Source: Vanessa cardui | Lineage: Eukaryota; Arthropoda; Insecta; Lepidoptera; Nymphalidae | Assembly (NCBI RefSeq): GCF_905220365.1 | Contig: NC_061140.1 | Coordinates: 11,162,501-11,226,500 of the forward strand | Length of the DNA: 64,000 nt | Direction of reading: 5' to 3' | Shown here: positions 1 through 13,000 of the stretch, one piece after another | How the letters are laid out: each line of letters begins with the position of its first letter | Numbering within the stretch: the first letter of the stretch is position 1 | Notes under the pieces: model-generated | Told to the model about the DNA's origin: nothing | Databases searched by the model: none | The model's input: the letters and a program-made list of their open reading frames with translations, nothing else | Program-made: the position numbers and the translations under genes

Positions 1-880
1 TATTTATACCTAATAATGATCTTTTTTGCTTTGTAACTAAGTAATGTTAGCAAACCGAACGAATGAAATCGCTCTTGCGTGTTTATTTACGATTGCAATT
101 TTATGTCAAATATTTATTTCAACGCGCTTTTATATAATTTTATATTATACTCCTTTTTCAAATAATAATTTCATAATATTTATACGCGTCATTCGTTCCA
201 AAATTAAATATTTTTATTATCTGTACGAAAGCGTACGTAATTTTTTTTTAAAAGAGAATTTAACAGAGTATCTAAACACGCAAATGAACGTGAAAAAAGA
301 CGAATGAAATATGGAAAGAAAACGTTGTGTTATTGTATATATCTCACAGATTATAATGATATATTTAAAGAAATATATAAGTACGGCATCGTTTATCAAT
401 GTTGCCATGTGAAATTAATAGTTCGATAGAAACTTCTTTAAAATATAAATTTTTCAAATCAGACGTTTTATTCGTGACGCGTTCCCATAGAAAAGACTGA
501 CACTGTGAACGATTTGAGTTTAAAAAGACGCGACGACATTTAAAAGAATATAATTATATCCGATCACATAGACTTATTTAATTAAATTAAATAGCTATAG
601 ATACCATGTTGTATATTTAAATAAAATTTAAATTATTTAACGTGTTTTTAATTATAGAACTGTCCTATCCTCGCTTTTGAAATTCATGCCTAAAACTACG
701 ACTACGACAAACATTAAAATCAAGTATTTTTTTAAATACATATGAATATATTGTGATTTAAAACGACTATCTCTCTGCCAGTAAAGTACCAGCCTGTAAA
801 TTTCCCACTGCTGGGATAAGGCCTTCTCCTCCATTAGTTGGTTAGTAGTAGTAATTCTTTCACAGTTCTTCACACCCCAA
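1..880. other. AT-rich stretch without a recognisable gene
   Basis: No reading frame has recognisable protein features or splice-consistent exons. The only identifiable piece is the 3' end of a tRNA-type SINE on the minus strand at about 774-862 (cctgtaaatttcccactgctggg). Confidence 0.7.
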
Positions 881-1726
881 CAACTATAGGCCAATTTCAA
901 TTCTACCTACCGTGAGCAAAATATTTGAGAAAATAATTCTAAATCAATTATTAGAACATTTTAACAAACATAATCTGCTTCATAGTAAACAATTTGGCTT
1001 CACGAGGGGTCGCTCGACTACAAAGGCTGGTATCGAGCTTATTAAGAATATCTATGAAGCCTGGGAAGAGTCACGGGATGCCTTAGGCATTTTCTGTGAC
1101 TTATTCAAATCCTTTGATTGTGTTCAACATGAGACTCTAGTCAGGAAACTTTATCACTATGGAATTAGAGCATGTGCGCTCGACCTTCTGACTTCTTATC
1201 TTAACAATAGATTTCAAAGGGTTGACGTTAAAGGAAAAAGGTCTCCTGGGGTCTCAGTTGGTATGGGGGTCCCTCAGGGATCAATTCTTGGACCTTTTCT
1301 GTTTCTCACATATATAAATGACTTGCCCTTTCTTGTTGGGAACAAACATGATATAGTATTGTTTGCTGATGACACCTCCTTAGTTTTTAAAATTAATAGA
1401 AAAAGGTACTGTACGACGACGTAAACAATGCTATAGCTGATATAGTACATTGGTTTAGCGTAAACAATCTTAGACTAAATAATAATAAAACTAAAATTGT
1501 GAAATTTAGTACACCAAATGCACATAATGTAAAAGCCGATGTACTCCTCAACGGGGAATCGATGGATCCAATTGATTCTGCTGAGTTTCTTGGCCTCACT
1601 GTTGATGCCAAGTTGCAATGGGGCCCCCATATTAACGGATTGGCGAGTAGACTGAGTTCAGCGGCATTCGCGGTCAAAATATTTAGATTATGTACCGATG
1701 TTGATACGGCTCGCTTAGTATATTTG

Positions 1727-1856
1727 CATTGCCTCTGTGTATTAAACAAGCAAAAAATCTATCAATTTTTAAAAAGCTTGTGAAAGACCATTTCCTGGCA
1801 TTGTCTTATGGTACAATACTTTTGATATTTGATATAGCATTTTGAATGTAAGTATC

Positions 1857-1887
<31 letters not shown>

Positions 1888-2160
1888 GTATGTAAGTATA
1901 TATTTTTGTATGAATATGTGCATGTATATTATATGATAATTATTATTTAATATACATTAAACATTATATATATAACATGTGACACCACCCTTCTCTGAAA
2001 TCAAGACTGTGTTTTTAAGCCCATTAGGTTGTCTGGTAGAAATCGCTACCTAGCGATAAGACCGCCTTATTGTGCATCTACTTTTATTTTGTATATATTT
2101 CATTTTTATTGTTAAATTACTCTGTTACTGTGGTGTACAATAAAGTATATTATTATTATT
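1727..2160 (+). mobile_element. nested 5'-truncated LINE 3' end with (ATT)n tail
   Basis: Inside the older RT, the frame is broken between LVYLH-like and YSIMSYG. The insert carries the last ORF2 residues of another LINE (KQAKNLSIFKKLVKDHF-like), a 3' UTR with a (TATG)n tract at 1856-1895, and an end reading acaataaagtat followed by (ATT)n. The same short sequence tatattt occurs on both edges and may be the target-site duplication. Confidence 0.65.
1856..1895. repeat. (TATG)n microsatellite
   Basis: Roughly ten uninterrupted tetranucleotide units inside the 3' UTR of the nested LINE fragment. Confidence 0.9.
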
Positions 2161-2854
2161 ATATTTCAGTTACTTTATAGTATAATGTCATACGGTATTA
2201 TGCTGTGGGGCAACGCAGCCGCTATCCATACCATATTTGTGCTACAGAAGAGGGCTATTCGCGCAATCTGTAACCTAGGAGCTAAAGAATCGTTAAGGAA
2301 TAAATTTAAAGAAATCAAGATATTGACTGTTGCTTCTCAATATATATTCTGTAATGTTATTTATGTACGAAAAAATAATTATGATTTCATGAGAAAATGT
2401 GATACTCATAATATTGGTACAAGGAACAAACACAAACTTGTTACTCCTGTTACTCGACTGCATAGAGTCAGTAACTCCTTTGTGGGGCAATGTATACGGT
2501 TTTACAACAGGATCCCAGAAAGCGTTCAAAATGCCACTGTTGCCAAATTTAAAATCGCAATCATCGGTTAAGACGCACGCGTTCTAATTACTGGGCCATC
2601 TCGGCACTCGACTCTGCCAGTAGTGGTCCTTAAATATTTAATAAAGCCTGGTTTTTGTATTCAAAAATACGATTCGTTGTGCTTACGGATAATAAAAGTA
2701 TCTATATATCTATCTATGTATATTATTTTAATGAAACGAGTAAATTTCATACATTTACCAAACCACGTACTCGTAGACTTTTGTAAGTAGCAAGCAATGC
2801 TTCTGAACGCTTCGTAAACAATTTTACTATAAGATATCAAATATTGGACAACAT

Positions 2855-3055
2855 CACATACATTACCCTGATTCCAATGTAAGTAGCTAAAACACTTGTG
2901 TTATGAAAAATTATAAGTAACGACGTCACCACAAACACCCAGACCCAAGACAGAATAGAAAACTAATAAATTTTCTACATCGAATCGGGTATCAAACCCG
3001 GAACCTCCGAGTGCCGTACCCATGATAATCGACTGGACCACGGAGGTCTTCAAAG
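2855..3055 (-). mobile_element. tRNA-derived SINE, family C
   Basis: The reverse complement begins gacctccgtggtc, contains an RNA polymerase III B-box-like gggtt(c/t)ga, and continues into a body reading cataacacaagtg. Other copies lie at 26743-26850, 38172-38400, 38945-39510 (interrupted), 42718-42961 and 49290-49525. Full copies end in a (TTA)n tail. Confidence 0.8.
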
Positions 3056-3136
3056 TAATAGGGAAGTAGATATCACACAAAAATAAAAAAAAATAAAGAA
3101 AAAAATCAGGTTTTTAGTTTGTTTATTAATTCATAG

Positions 3137-3142
3137 TTTATT
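3137..3142 (-). terminator. candidate polyadenylation signal of the yellow-family gene
   Basis: The plus strand reads tttatt here, which is AATAAA on the coding strand, 62 nt past the stop codon. A second AATAAA sits at 3127-3122. Either could define a short 3' UTR; position and motif are the only evidence. Confidence 0.45.
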
Positions 3143-3203
3143 ACAAATGCTTGTACTTAAGCTCCAATGAACGTTATGATATATATTTGATCTGTACCGA
3201 TTT

Positions 3204-6200
3204 TTATGTGAATTTAGATTTGGGTCTCATAATGAAACTCAAAGCTCTCTCCACTGTAGACAGCCTTTCACATGTCGTGCCTTTTATAACTGCCCCCACT
3301 GGAGCTGTCAATACTCTGAAGTTCACCTGATTAAAATCCATAGAGCCGTAGAGGAAACGCGATTGTCTATTACTTAGCACCCATAGATTAGACTCTTTGT
3401 CGACCTGAATTGAAAATAAACAGTTAGGATTGAACAAAACTAAATTCATTTTTGTGGTAATAAAAGGCAAAAGTTACCACACCCTACCATTTGCAAAACA
3501 TTTATAAAGGGTAATATTAAAAAGCATATGTTATATAAACCAACCGACATATGTCATATTTGTGTCTGATTACTATAAGTAAGGGTTTAATTGATATAGA
3601 TCTTTTAGCAATAGACCACAGACTCATAAAATGGTTTATCACGACTGGAAAATATATCTTATAATAAGTATCGAAACAGGGTATCCATTACAAGCACTAA
3701 TCGAATTTTATTCATATTCATGAAACACTAAGCGTACAGGAAGACACGACTTTATTGCTATTTTTTCTTATGATATAGGTTGGCGGACGATCATATGGGC
3801 CACCTGATGGTAAGTGGTCACTGTCACCCATAGACAATGACGCTGTAAGAAATATTAACTATTCCTTAAATCGTCAATGTGCCACCAACCTTGGGAACTA
3901 AGATGTTATGTCCCTTGTGCCTATAGTTACACTGGCTCACTCACCCTTTAAACCGGAACACAACAATCCTGAGTAGTGATGAGTGGGTGGTACCTACCCA
4001 GACGGGCTTGCACAAAGTCCTACCACCATGTAAACGAAACTTTTAATGCCTAAAAATGTAAAGTACCTTAATATCACTGGGGAATTCCAAAATCAAACAA
4101 TCACTTATAACTAGCGGAACGTTCTCTCGAGTCATCTCTCTGTCCAGATTCCAACAACTCACGCCGTTCCTGCTCAACTGTTACACGAAAAGATTGAAAT
4201 GAAATATGACAGTTCAGCGATTGTCTATGGCGGTAATTTTTATTTAACCATTTCTGAAAAAGGATTCTATTTTCAAATTTCAGGATATTATTTTAAATTA
4301 ACAGAGTATTAAACAAACTCAATGAACTTATATACTTTTAAAAATAAATCAATGCTGAAGAAAACACAGTATTTGGATAGAGTTACAAAAACGCTATATT
4401 TCACTATGCTATATAAACATATATATTTATGACATAGGTAGAGGCTGCTTATAGTAAGTGATCACCACCACCCCTTGATATTGAATGCTGTAAAAAATAT
4501 GAACCATTCCTGGAACATTGTCAACGTACCTTTGGAGCTAAGATGTTATGTCCCTTGTGCCTGTAGTTACACTAACTCACCCTTTAAACCGAAACAAATT
4601 AATAAGTTTTGCTGTTTGGCGGTAGAATGTCTGATGTTTCCGTGCCAAACAGACTTGTATAAAGCTCTACCTCCAAGTTAATAGCTAAATTGTCAAATAT
4701 ATGTAAATAATAATGACCTGGGTATAAAATATGACATTGTGAGAGTGGTCGTAGTCGCAAGCCGTCGCTTGAGACTTGGGTCCTCTGTCTCCCAACACCT
4801 GCAACACATTAAAACTAACTCTTGAATTAACATACGTATATATTTTATTAAATAATGAAACCTTATACCAAATTTTATTGCCATATTTGAAAAATTCCAA
4901 TAGTTTGTTCGTGATTTCATTACAAATACCCAAACCCAAAAATGCACGTATTTTTTACAATTGAACTAGTAATAATAGAAAATCGTATCAATAAAATAAA
5001 TAAATAATAGAAAAAAGTGCTTTCAAACTGAAAAGAGGAATCTGGAGTCAGCTTTGACAAACCCCAACTTCCATTTTTATTCGAAACACGCAATTCATTT
5101 TCTTTTCAATGTTTACTTTTTTTACAACTGTAACCTCAAATAAGTAATCGTAACAGGAATGACGTCACTGAACGCTAATTTGTCTTTTGAAATACGTTTC
5201 TTTTCACGATTAATTCGTAATCAATGTTAAAAACAACAAATCCGAAAAAAGTTTCTCAAACTCCGACAAACGAAATAGGCTACTTTTTTTATAACTAACT
5301 CTAATCATCCACTGTGAACAACTAGTTAGTAAAACCTTGAAAACTTAGAAATATTATGATAACTCACTTGGACTCCATTAAAGGTGTTCTCGGTGGCGAA
5401 GCGATCATCTCTCAAGAGGCTCGTTGGCATACGAAATTGTTTTGTACTCGACGTAGGATGGAAATACAAATCTCGGTAACTTTAAAAGATTAACACTCAA
5501 TACAGTACGTATTTATTCATAAAACTTCAAGTAAGTATAATGTACAGTTAGTATTAGATACATAGATATAGGAAAATTTTCTTTCTTTCATTTTCTTTTT
5601 TATATACTTTTCTTCATGATATAAAACCCGACCAGGGTTGCAACTCAATTGGTCAGAATATTTTATCACCTATGTGTCATTAACATATAATATTAAATAT
5701 TACATAAGGCGAAGGACAGGCTACTTCGTGTAATATCCGTTATTTATTTATATAAAGATTTTATTGACCACTAAGTTAAATGAAATAAAAGGCGGACTTA
5801 ATGCCTCAAAGAACTATCTGCCAGTCAACCTTTAGGCAAAGAGAAAATCATGAATCATGAAGAAGAAAAATATCCATACTTTTATACAAAACTATAGAAC
5901 AATATATACCATAATTACATAATATTAAAAAGTTGCTTAGTTTAGTTCGATACCATTTTTAGTAGCTTACAGGGAAAGACATATGTATTCTATGTAGACT
6001 ATGTATTCTAAGATGTGTAAAATTACGCAACGTATTTTGATACGGCTTTTTTTATTAGATCGAGTGATTCAAGAAGAAACTTGTTGTATATAATACATGG
6101 ATAATATAGTATAGAAACACTGATAAATTTAGAATCTTCTACTGTGATGTCATAACATTACAAGCATACGAAGCCGGGCGGCTCACTAGTATTTTTATAA

Positions 6201-9200
6201 AAAATAAATTTTATAATAAAATAGGTAGGTACATACATACACATATACTATCTACAACATAGATACTATCTATAGCAAAACTTGAATCGTAAATAGCACT
6301 CCATTATCATCATAACATCTTACCTACTACTCCTCTTCGATGGTACCAAGACCACTGAAGATATTCCATCACTCCAGTGGAACTGAACCCCGCCCACATC
6401 GTACACGCCCGAGTGCGGGTCGAAGTGGAAGTAATGGTTTTCGACCCGCCACGCTGCGTTCGCCCCCAAACTGTACACTATTAACGCGTTCGAACCCATG
6501 TCGGGGATGTAGGCGTAAGTGTTGTCGCAGCCTTTGCCTATGGTGTCGACAACCTGGGTGAAAGTTATATGTATTCATTCCAATACTTTTAAAAAATACT
6601 ATATTGTAACGAAAAACAGATGGTGTGTTGACTAGAGAGGGGAGTTTTTGACGAGGAGGGGCGAGGACGGGAGGTGCGTTGTGGAGAGGAGAGGAGAGTT
6701 GTATAAAATAGGCGGCAGTGTGTGATTCGGGTTGCTTTTGTTACATAAATTATCATATTGAAGTTGTGAAACAGTGATTCAATAAGTTTAATAACAAATG
6801 CAGTGTTTATTTTTTTATCTACCGGCGTTATAATATACATTCCCATTATTATACATATAATAATACATTGTTATCGAAGTATTTTTCATATAAGTAAGTG
6901 TTCGCATGTTTACGGCACATTACTAGGCTAAGACCTTTGAAAGATGTTTGGAACTTTCTCCACCAAGCTGCTCCAGCGATGATTGGTGGATAAACGTGGC
7001 ACATTCTCCACTATATGCAACACATGCAGGCTTAATCACGATGTTTTCCTTAACCACCAAGCATATGGATTTAATGATGCTTTGTCCCGATTTGATGTCA
7101 GCGTCATTTGACGATATTACCCTAATTATATCTTAATACTATTAATATTAAATAATCACATAGATATATGAACAATACGAATCAACTTATAAAACTAAAA
7201 AAGTAAAAGAGTTCATACATAATATTAAATATAGGTATATACTTTTTTCTATTCCAAATTCTTTAGCATGTAAAGCAATTATTTAATATTAAAAAAATAT
7301 ACACATTATTGTGAAATCGTTTTAAGATAACTTTTTTTATATGTACAAATTAAAGCGGCTACTATATCTTTGCTAATGCGTTTCTGATCAAAACTTACAA
7401 TACTCGTCAAAACCGACGAATCTCTTAAGACGTCGTCTTGTAAAACGTAGCGGTGTATCAGTCTATTGCTATTCAGATCAAACACGACTATAGCTGGCGC
7501 AGCTATTTGTTTTAACTCATCTAAATAAAAGAAAGAACAATTATGTCATGATAAAACCACCACTTACAAGACTACTAACACGGAGTGATCCCCTCCATCT
7601 CATCGGCATCTTAATACTCGGTCATAATCTCATAGGCTGACGAAGAAAAAAATATCGGTCTACATAATGTTGTCTTAAATTTTCGCGATTATTACACAAC
7701 AACAGCCTGTAAATTCCCACTGCTGGGCTAAAGGCCTCCTCTCCCTTTGAGGAGAAGGTTAGGAACATATTCCACCACGCTGTTCCAATGCGGATTATTA
7801 CACATTGAAATAAAACTAGTTTTTACGCATTTGAATCGCGTATATATAGACTGCGACGGTCTACCCGTGACCACGAACGCTGTAAAGTGCTCGTCGGGAT
7901 GTTAAAAATAATTAATATACGCCATTCAAAACCGTAAAAACTAGTTTTATTTCAAATACCGGTCTATTTGATAGCTCATCTTGACACTGGACCGGAAGTA
8001 ATGTGATTTGGCGTCGTATAGTAAACTAGGACTTGGTCAGAAACTAGGAATCGTCTTCTGACCTTAAGTTATAAAAAACTAGCGACCCGTCCCGGCTTCG
8101 CAGGGGTCCTTTTTTATGTATTGTTATATTATGACCAAATTACAAAAATCATCATAATTGTAATTGTAAAAAGTTTAGCCTATGTGTTGTGATGTATATC
8201 CTATATTACTGTTAAATTTCATCCAAATCCTTTCGGTAGTTTTTTCATTAAGAGTAACAAACATACATACATCCATCCTCACACCAGCCAACTTTACAAA
8301 AAATACCAATAGCATCATACCACTATACCATATACGACCAGTGATTTGATCCAGTACCAACACCTCGGATAGCCGCTAAGTTAGATACTGGACAATTACT
8401 TGTATTCAGTATAAATTATCAATGCAATTTAATTCTTAGTTCAACGGCTTTTTATTGTGCAAACAGGGCACAGATTATTTCGCCAAAATCACATAGGATG
8501 GAGAAGACACGAAAGAGATTGATTGGTACAGTTAAGAAAACAATTTAAAAATGAAAGCAACTCTTAACTTGTCATGTCAGCGACGCCATTGTCAACTACC
8601 CACAAACGATCACATTTATCCACGTGTACCCGAAAAGTGGACACGACAGTACTATTGGAACTTATACAGCAACTTTTATCAGAAACAAACGCTTCGTTCC
8701 AACTCGGGTAAGGGTTCAACGGCTGGGTTTGACTGCCATTTATATAAATGTAGTTCAGGGATGATGGTACTCCTGAAATCATTCAAATCCAAAAATATAC
8801 TTATTTGATGTTTTATGAAAATTGCATTCTGCACGCAACTTTATATTAATATCATTGAGATTTGTAGTAAAACTTGTTTGGCAGCGATTCGATAAGCGAT
8901 AAGATATGAATTAAAAGTAAAATTTAAAAATGGATCAAGTTGAAATAAAATTTGTTAGGCGAGAGAGAAGGAAAATATGACGTTGAAAGGGAGAGCAATA
9001 TATTTTAAGATTATTTCACTTCTATCGCGTCTACGTTGCTGCTAATGGTTTTTTTTTTAACTAAACTTCCTTGGGCTCAATCATAACAAAATTACAAGTT
9101 GTTATCAATGTTTGCTTGTAACAAACGAGTCTGGCACAAAAAGGTTTTTCTTCTCTAACATGTACTATATTTGTATTTTAATTTTATTATAGGTTCTTGT

Positions 9201-9549
9201 CACATAATTTCTTATTGTTATGATATATAGACAATGTTAAAGTCGGTGTTTATATCCTTTTAAAAGATTATTTTAAAGTTGTTTAACCTATTAACTTTTA
9301 CATAAATTATAGATTGACTGTCAAACCTTTTTTCCATCGAGGTACCGTGATAAACAATTTATTTTTCCATCTTGTTATTCCTGTAGGCATATTATTCTCA
9401 GGAATATAAGCGCCTGAAGTTAATGCGGCTTCTCGAGCACGCCCCTCCCATGCGTAGTCTAAAATTTTCCATTGGAATCTAGGAGGTAACAAACTTTGTG
9501 AATTGTGAAAAACAAATAAAAGTACTGAGAATATAAAAACGGCTTTCAT
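3204..9549 (-). CDS. yellow/MRJP family secreted protein (8 exons)
   Basis: Coding exons on the minus strand: 9549-9327, 8772-8569, 7520-7399, 6553-6324, 5479-5368, 4798-4718, 4177-4067, 3404-3204. All junctions are GT/AG, phases agree throughout, and the sum is 1284 bp (427 aa plus stop). Residues 1-19 are a hydrophobic signal peptide (starts MKAVFIFSVLLF). Family landmarks seen in order: FITVPRW, YPSW, DRLWVVDNG, the AIVVFDLN strand, the DxGxxALIVY block, FHWSDGI, LYFHPTSST, LGDRG, VIFYTQ, VSCWN, and NLWVLSNRQSRFLYG near the C terminus. This is the expected order and length for the MRJP/yellow fold. Family members are secreted beta-propeller proteins linked to cuticle pigmentation and development; some are reported to have dopachrome-conversion activity. 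I cannot tell which yellow paralogue this is (d, e, f, h and others), so no symbol is given. It runs head to head with the RING-finger gene. Several introns hold SINE copies. Confidence 0.93.
3768..4030 (-). mobile_element. SINE-like retroelement, family B
   Basis: Body with aggttggcggacgagcatat and gggtggtacctacccagacg, flanked on the 3' side by a T/A run. Orientation is set by the copy at 51008-51320, which ends in a long poly(A). This copy lies in the last intron of the yellow-family gene. A much more diverged copy is at 4434-4680. Confidence 0.8.
4434..4680 (-). mobile_element. diverged family B SINE-like copy
   Basis: Shares agctaagatgttatgtcc, ttgtgcctgtagttacac and a degraded pattern of family B over about 240 bp, within the intron between yellow exons 6 and 7. 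Confidence 0.7.
5985..6195 (+). repeat. interspersed repeat with gattttgatgcggttt-like core
   Basis: Shares the series (a)aattacgcaacgtattttgatacgg, tttattagatcgagtgattc and gtatataatacatgga with copies at about 12340-12490 and 37280-37560. The class is not assigned; it is probably a non-autonomous element. Confidence 0.55.
6915..7070 (-). mobile_element. strongly diverged family A SINE copy
   Basis: Keeps the order of family A blocks (acctttgaaagatgtttggaac-like, ccaccaagctg-ttcca-like, gcaggcttaatcacgatgttttcctt) but with many substitutions. It lies in the intron between yellow exons 3 and 4. Confidence 0.5.
7683..7794 (-). mobile_element. 3' part of a family A SINE
   Basis: Reads acaacaacagcctgtaaatt then cccactgctgggctaaaggc and ends at ttccaatgcgg, where the usual copy continues; truncated, inside a yellow intron. 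Confidence 0.8.
8087..8285 (+). repeat. interspersed repeat starting ctagcgacccgtcccggctt
   Basis: The leading block recurs at about 36462 and 42670. The tail reads aacaaacatacatacatcc. Repeats of this kind are common in Lepidoptera; I cannot assign the class with confidence. Confidence 0.55.
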
Positions 9550-10087
9550 TATTTATTTATTTTTGTCTTTGTATACTAAAAATTTAAGTGTAGATTAAAC
9601 ATTAGATGGATGAAATGAGCAACATTTTATGTTTCATGATTGAATTTACGCGGACTATTAGATACAATAATATGCCAACATTACATTTTCGCTTGGATTT
9701 GACATTTATTCTTTAGTGCTAATATTATGATGTTTAAAAAATAAATATCATTTATTTACTGTACAAAATTAACTGAACAAAATATTCAAAAAAAATTAAA
9801 TCTCGAAATTTTAGACAATGTTTTGTGGTTTTGATATTAATGCATACGAAATTTCAATAAACTAAGAATTTAATATAAACGAAATGACAACAGGAAAAAC
9901 GGAACATCCATTTTCCTGAAATGTCAAATGACAAGTCTCTAGGTGTCACATTCAGCATATTGTTGTTCATTATCGTCCAATAAAAAATATATTAATTGAA
10001 AGAGTACATTCATCGCATCGATTCTTAACCTTGAAACATCTATCAATACGTAATTCTTCACATGTTTTAGATGTAATATACATTAAA
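9550..10087. promoter_or_regulatory. shared intergenic promoter region of yellow-family gene and RCHY1-like gene
   Basis: 538 bp separate the two start codons, which point away from each other, so both 5' UTRs and both core promoters must lie here unless an unseen upstream exon exists. The stretch is AT-rich with no SINE insertion. No convincing TATA box or initiator could be fixed by eye. Confidence 0.5.
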
Positions 10088-13000
10088 ATGTCAAAAGTGA
10101 ATTCAGAAACACCTAATGGTGAAACTGCAGTGGTGACTGAAGAAATTGCTGAAAAACGCATTGGTTGTGCTCATTACAAACGGAGGGCCAAATTTGTGGT
10201 GAGTCGTTTATTATAAAAAATCTATTTTAAGCGATTTTAACATAGTTTATAGTACCTACATTACGCTACCGGGTTCAAAACACTTGCATCTATATTTATA
10301 GCCTTCGACGCAAAAACTCAAGATCGGCTATGATTCGTTAATTTAGCAAAACAAAAGCATGTCAATGAACTTGGACTTGCATTCATTGTTTCGCTTAATA
10401 CTTACAATATCCTTGAACTAACGTTAATGAATATATTATTATTGGATCAGGGCTATTTTTTGAGTAACATTTCGATGCAAGGAATACATATCGCAGCTTG
10501 GCTGTTACTTCTTATGATAAAACTCCATTTAAACAAAGCAGATATAAATAGTCTTAAAATAATTTTATCTTGCTTAAGTCATCATATAATTCTAACCTTA
10601 ACAATTTGTTTGACAGTCTTAATTTAACATTTGTACTCTAAGTTAAAAATTGAAATAGCTATAAAAAATATATGTTTCATTTTATTTATCAGACACCATG
10701 CTGCAACAAGCTTTACATGTGCCGATACTGCCATGATGAGAACGAAGAGCACTACTTCAACAGAAAGTCAGTTACAGAGCTGATATGCACAGAATGCGAT
10801 ACTCGGCAGAAGGTCCAAGCGGAATGTGTGAACTGCGGAGTGAGATTTGGCAATGTATGTATTATTTATAACCATAGAAATAGAAACCACCCACACATCT
10901 GCATACTAGATTTACTCATAAATTTATGCCTCTTACAAACTGATATTCTGTGTACATAATTTGGTTATATTACCTTTTAAATCTAAGATGTTCTTGTATG
11001 TTCTTTTAACTTATAAATAAAGTTGCATACATGTTGATATTAGATTCTTTGATGAATGATATCTATTATATCTTAATCCAATCTCAAGTGATTTTGAAAT
11101 GAAATATTATAAAAGCAACTTGTGATAATGCAAAAGCAAGTACGCATAATAAAGGACCTATAGTTTTTTCTCTTGTAGCTTTTGTTATTGAAAATATATG
11201 ACTTGCCTTGCCTTGTCATCAAAAAGTATTGTTTAGTATTGCTGTGGTCAGGCAATCTAAGGAATGCTAAATATTTCTTACAGTAACAATATCTTTGAGT
11301 GATAGTTATGACATACCTTCAAGTGGTATTGACCCCTACCAATATCATAATGAAAAAATAAAAATTAAAAAAAATGTAATTAATGCTTTTAAAGGATATA
11401 GTTCACACATTTCTTAATTAAAGAGAGCAGAGATGGCCCAGTGGTTAGAATGCGTGCATCTTAACCGATGATTTTGGGTTCAAACTTCAAACCCAGGCAA
11501 GCACCACTATATATGAGTGCTTAATTTGTGTTCATTATTCATCTCATTCTCGGCAGTGAAGGAAAACTTGGTGAGGAAACCTGCATGTGTCTAATTTCAT
11601 CGAAATTCTGCCACATGTGCATTCCACTAACCTGCATTGGAACAGTGTGGTGTATATATGGTCCAAGCCCTCTCGTTAATGGGATGGGTGGCCTTAGCCC
11701 AGCAGTTGGAAATGTACAAGCGGTTTCTTTACATTTACTTTTAATTGAATATTTTCACTTAAATGTTGGTTCATTATGTTTTCAGTATACATGTCTGATT
11801 TGCAACTTGTTTGACGATGAAGACAAGAAACAGTACCACTGTGAAGGCTGTGGCATATGCCGTGTGGGAGGGCGGGACAAATTCTTCCACTGCGAGCGGT
11901 GTAACATGTGCTTACCTGTACAGTTGAAACGTGTTGGTCACAGGGTAAGTGATATATGAACGACAATTACAATAAATATATAATTCTACTAAACATAGCT
12001 CTTATAAGATATTCTTTGTTATTACTATAATTACTAACATTGGATACAGTGTACTGTATACAAACTGTATACAAAGTGTACTGGACTGTATACAAAGTTT
12101 TAAAAGCGTTCATACATCTATATATGTATATGCACATATATCTATATATGTATGTCGATTTAATTTGACGCTAACTGTAGCCAGCGCCTTCGCTCCTTTA
12201 GGGGTTCGTCCAGTTGATGGAGAGAAAAAATGTGGACTCCCTTCATACCAAAATTCATCAAATTCCCTTCAGTGATTCGGCCGTGAAAGACCAACAAATA
12301 GATGGCAGACAGCTATTTATTATCATTACTTAGTATAAAACAAAGTCACTTCCCACTGTCTGTCCCTATGTATGCTTAGGTCTTTGATGCGTTAGGATTT
12401 TGCTGCGTTGTTTTTTTAATAGATAGAGTGAATGGAGAGGAAGGTTTTTGTATATAATGGGCAATATAGTAGAGAATACAAAACAGTCTAGTTGCTAGTA
12501 TTTGTTTAGATTTTATGTCAAGTATTAGATAAACTGTCTTTTAAAAGAATTCCAAAACATTATAGTAATGCAAATGAAGGTATGAGTGTGATCTAACCTT
12601 GTGAGCATTTCATTCCCGGGTTATCCATAATCCAATAAGTTATATTTGAAGGTCAAATAATTAATCATAAAACGTTTATCATTATCCCATTAGTGCATAG
12701 ATGTTAGGCTAGTTGCAACTTAAGGCCTGCCATGGTGTCATGTCATGTACATGGATTAATCCTGGGACGAAAGCAAGGCATGCAAATAATTATCAAATTG
12801 ACGATAAAATTAAGCTCATTATAATATAATTAAGAGTCACGTATTTCATAAGATTACACGATGATAAAAGGTATCAATCTTAGTAAATTCAATTCAAGAG
12901 AATTCCATCATGATATGAGAATTTGTTAGTGTAATAATTATTCTAGAAACTATACCGTTTTATTGTATCCGAATTCGAAACGATGTATTATTATTTGGCA

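Larger units (their letters stand above)
884..2640 (+). pseudogene. decayed non-LTR retrotransposon reverse transcriptase, interrupted by a nested LINE 3' end
   Basis: From NNYRPISILPTVSKIFEKI (about 893) the frame reads through RT motifs including FGFTRGRST, GVPQGSILGPFLF and the catalytic FADDTS (near 1365). It then shifts frame near 1410, continues to LVY (about 1725), and resumes after the insert as MSYGIMLWGN...PESVQNATVAKF. The usual endonuclease half is missing. Frameshifts and stops make it inactive. It belongs to the jockey/CR1-like LINEs by motif style; the exact clade is not assigned. Confidence 0.85.
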
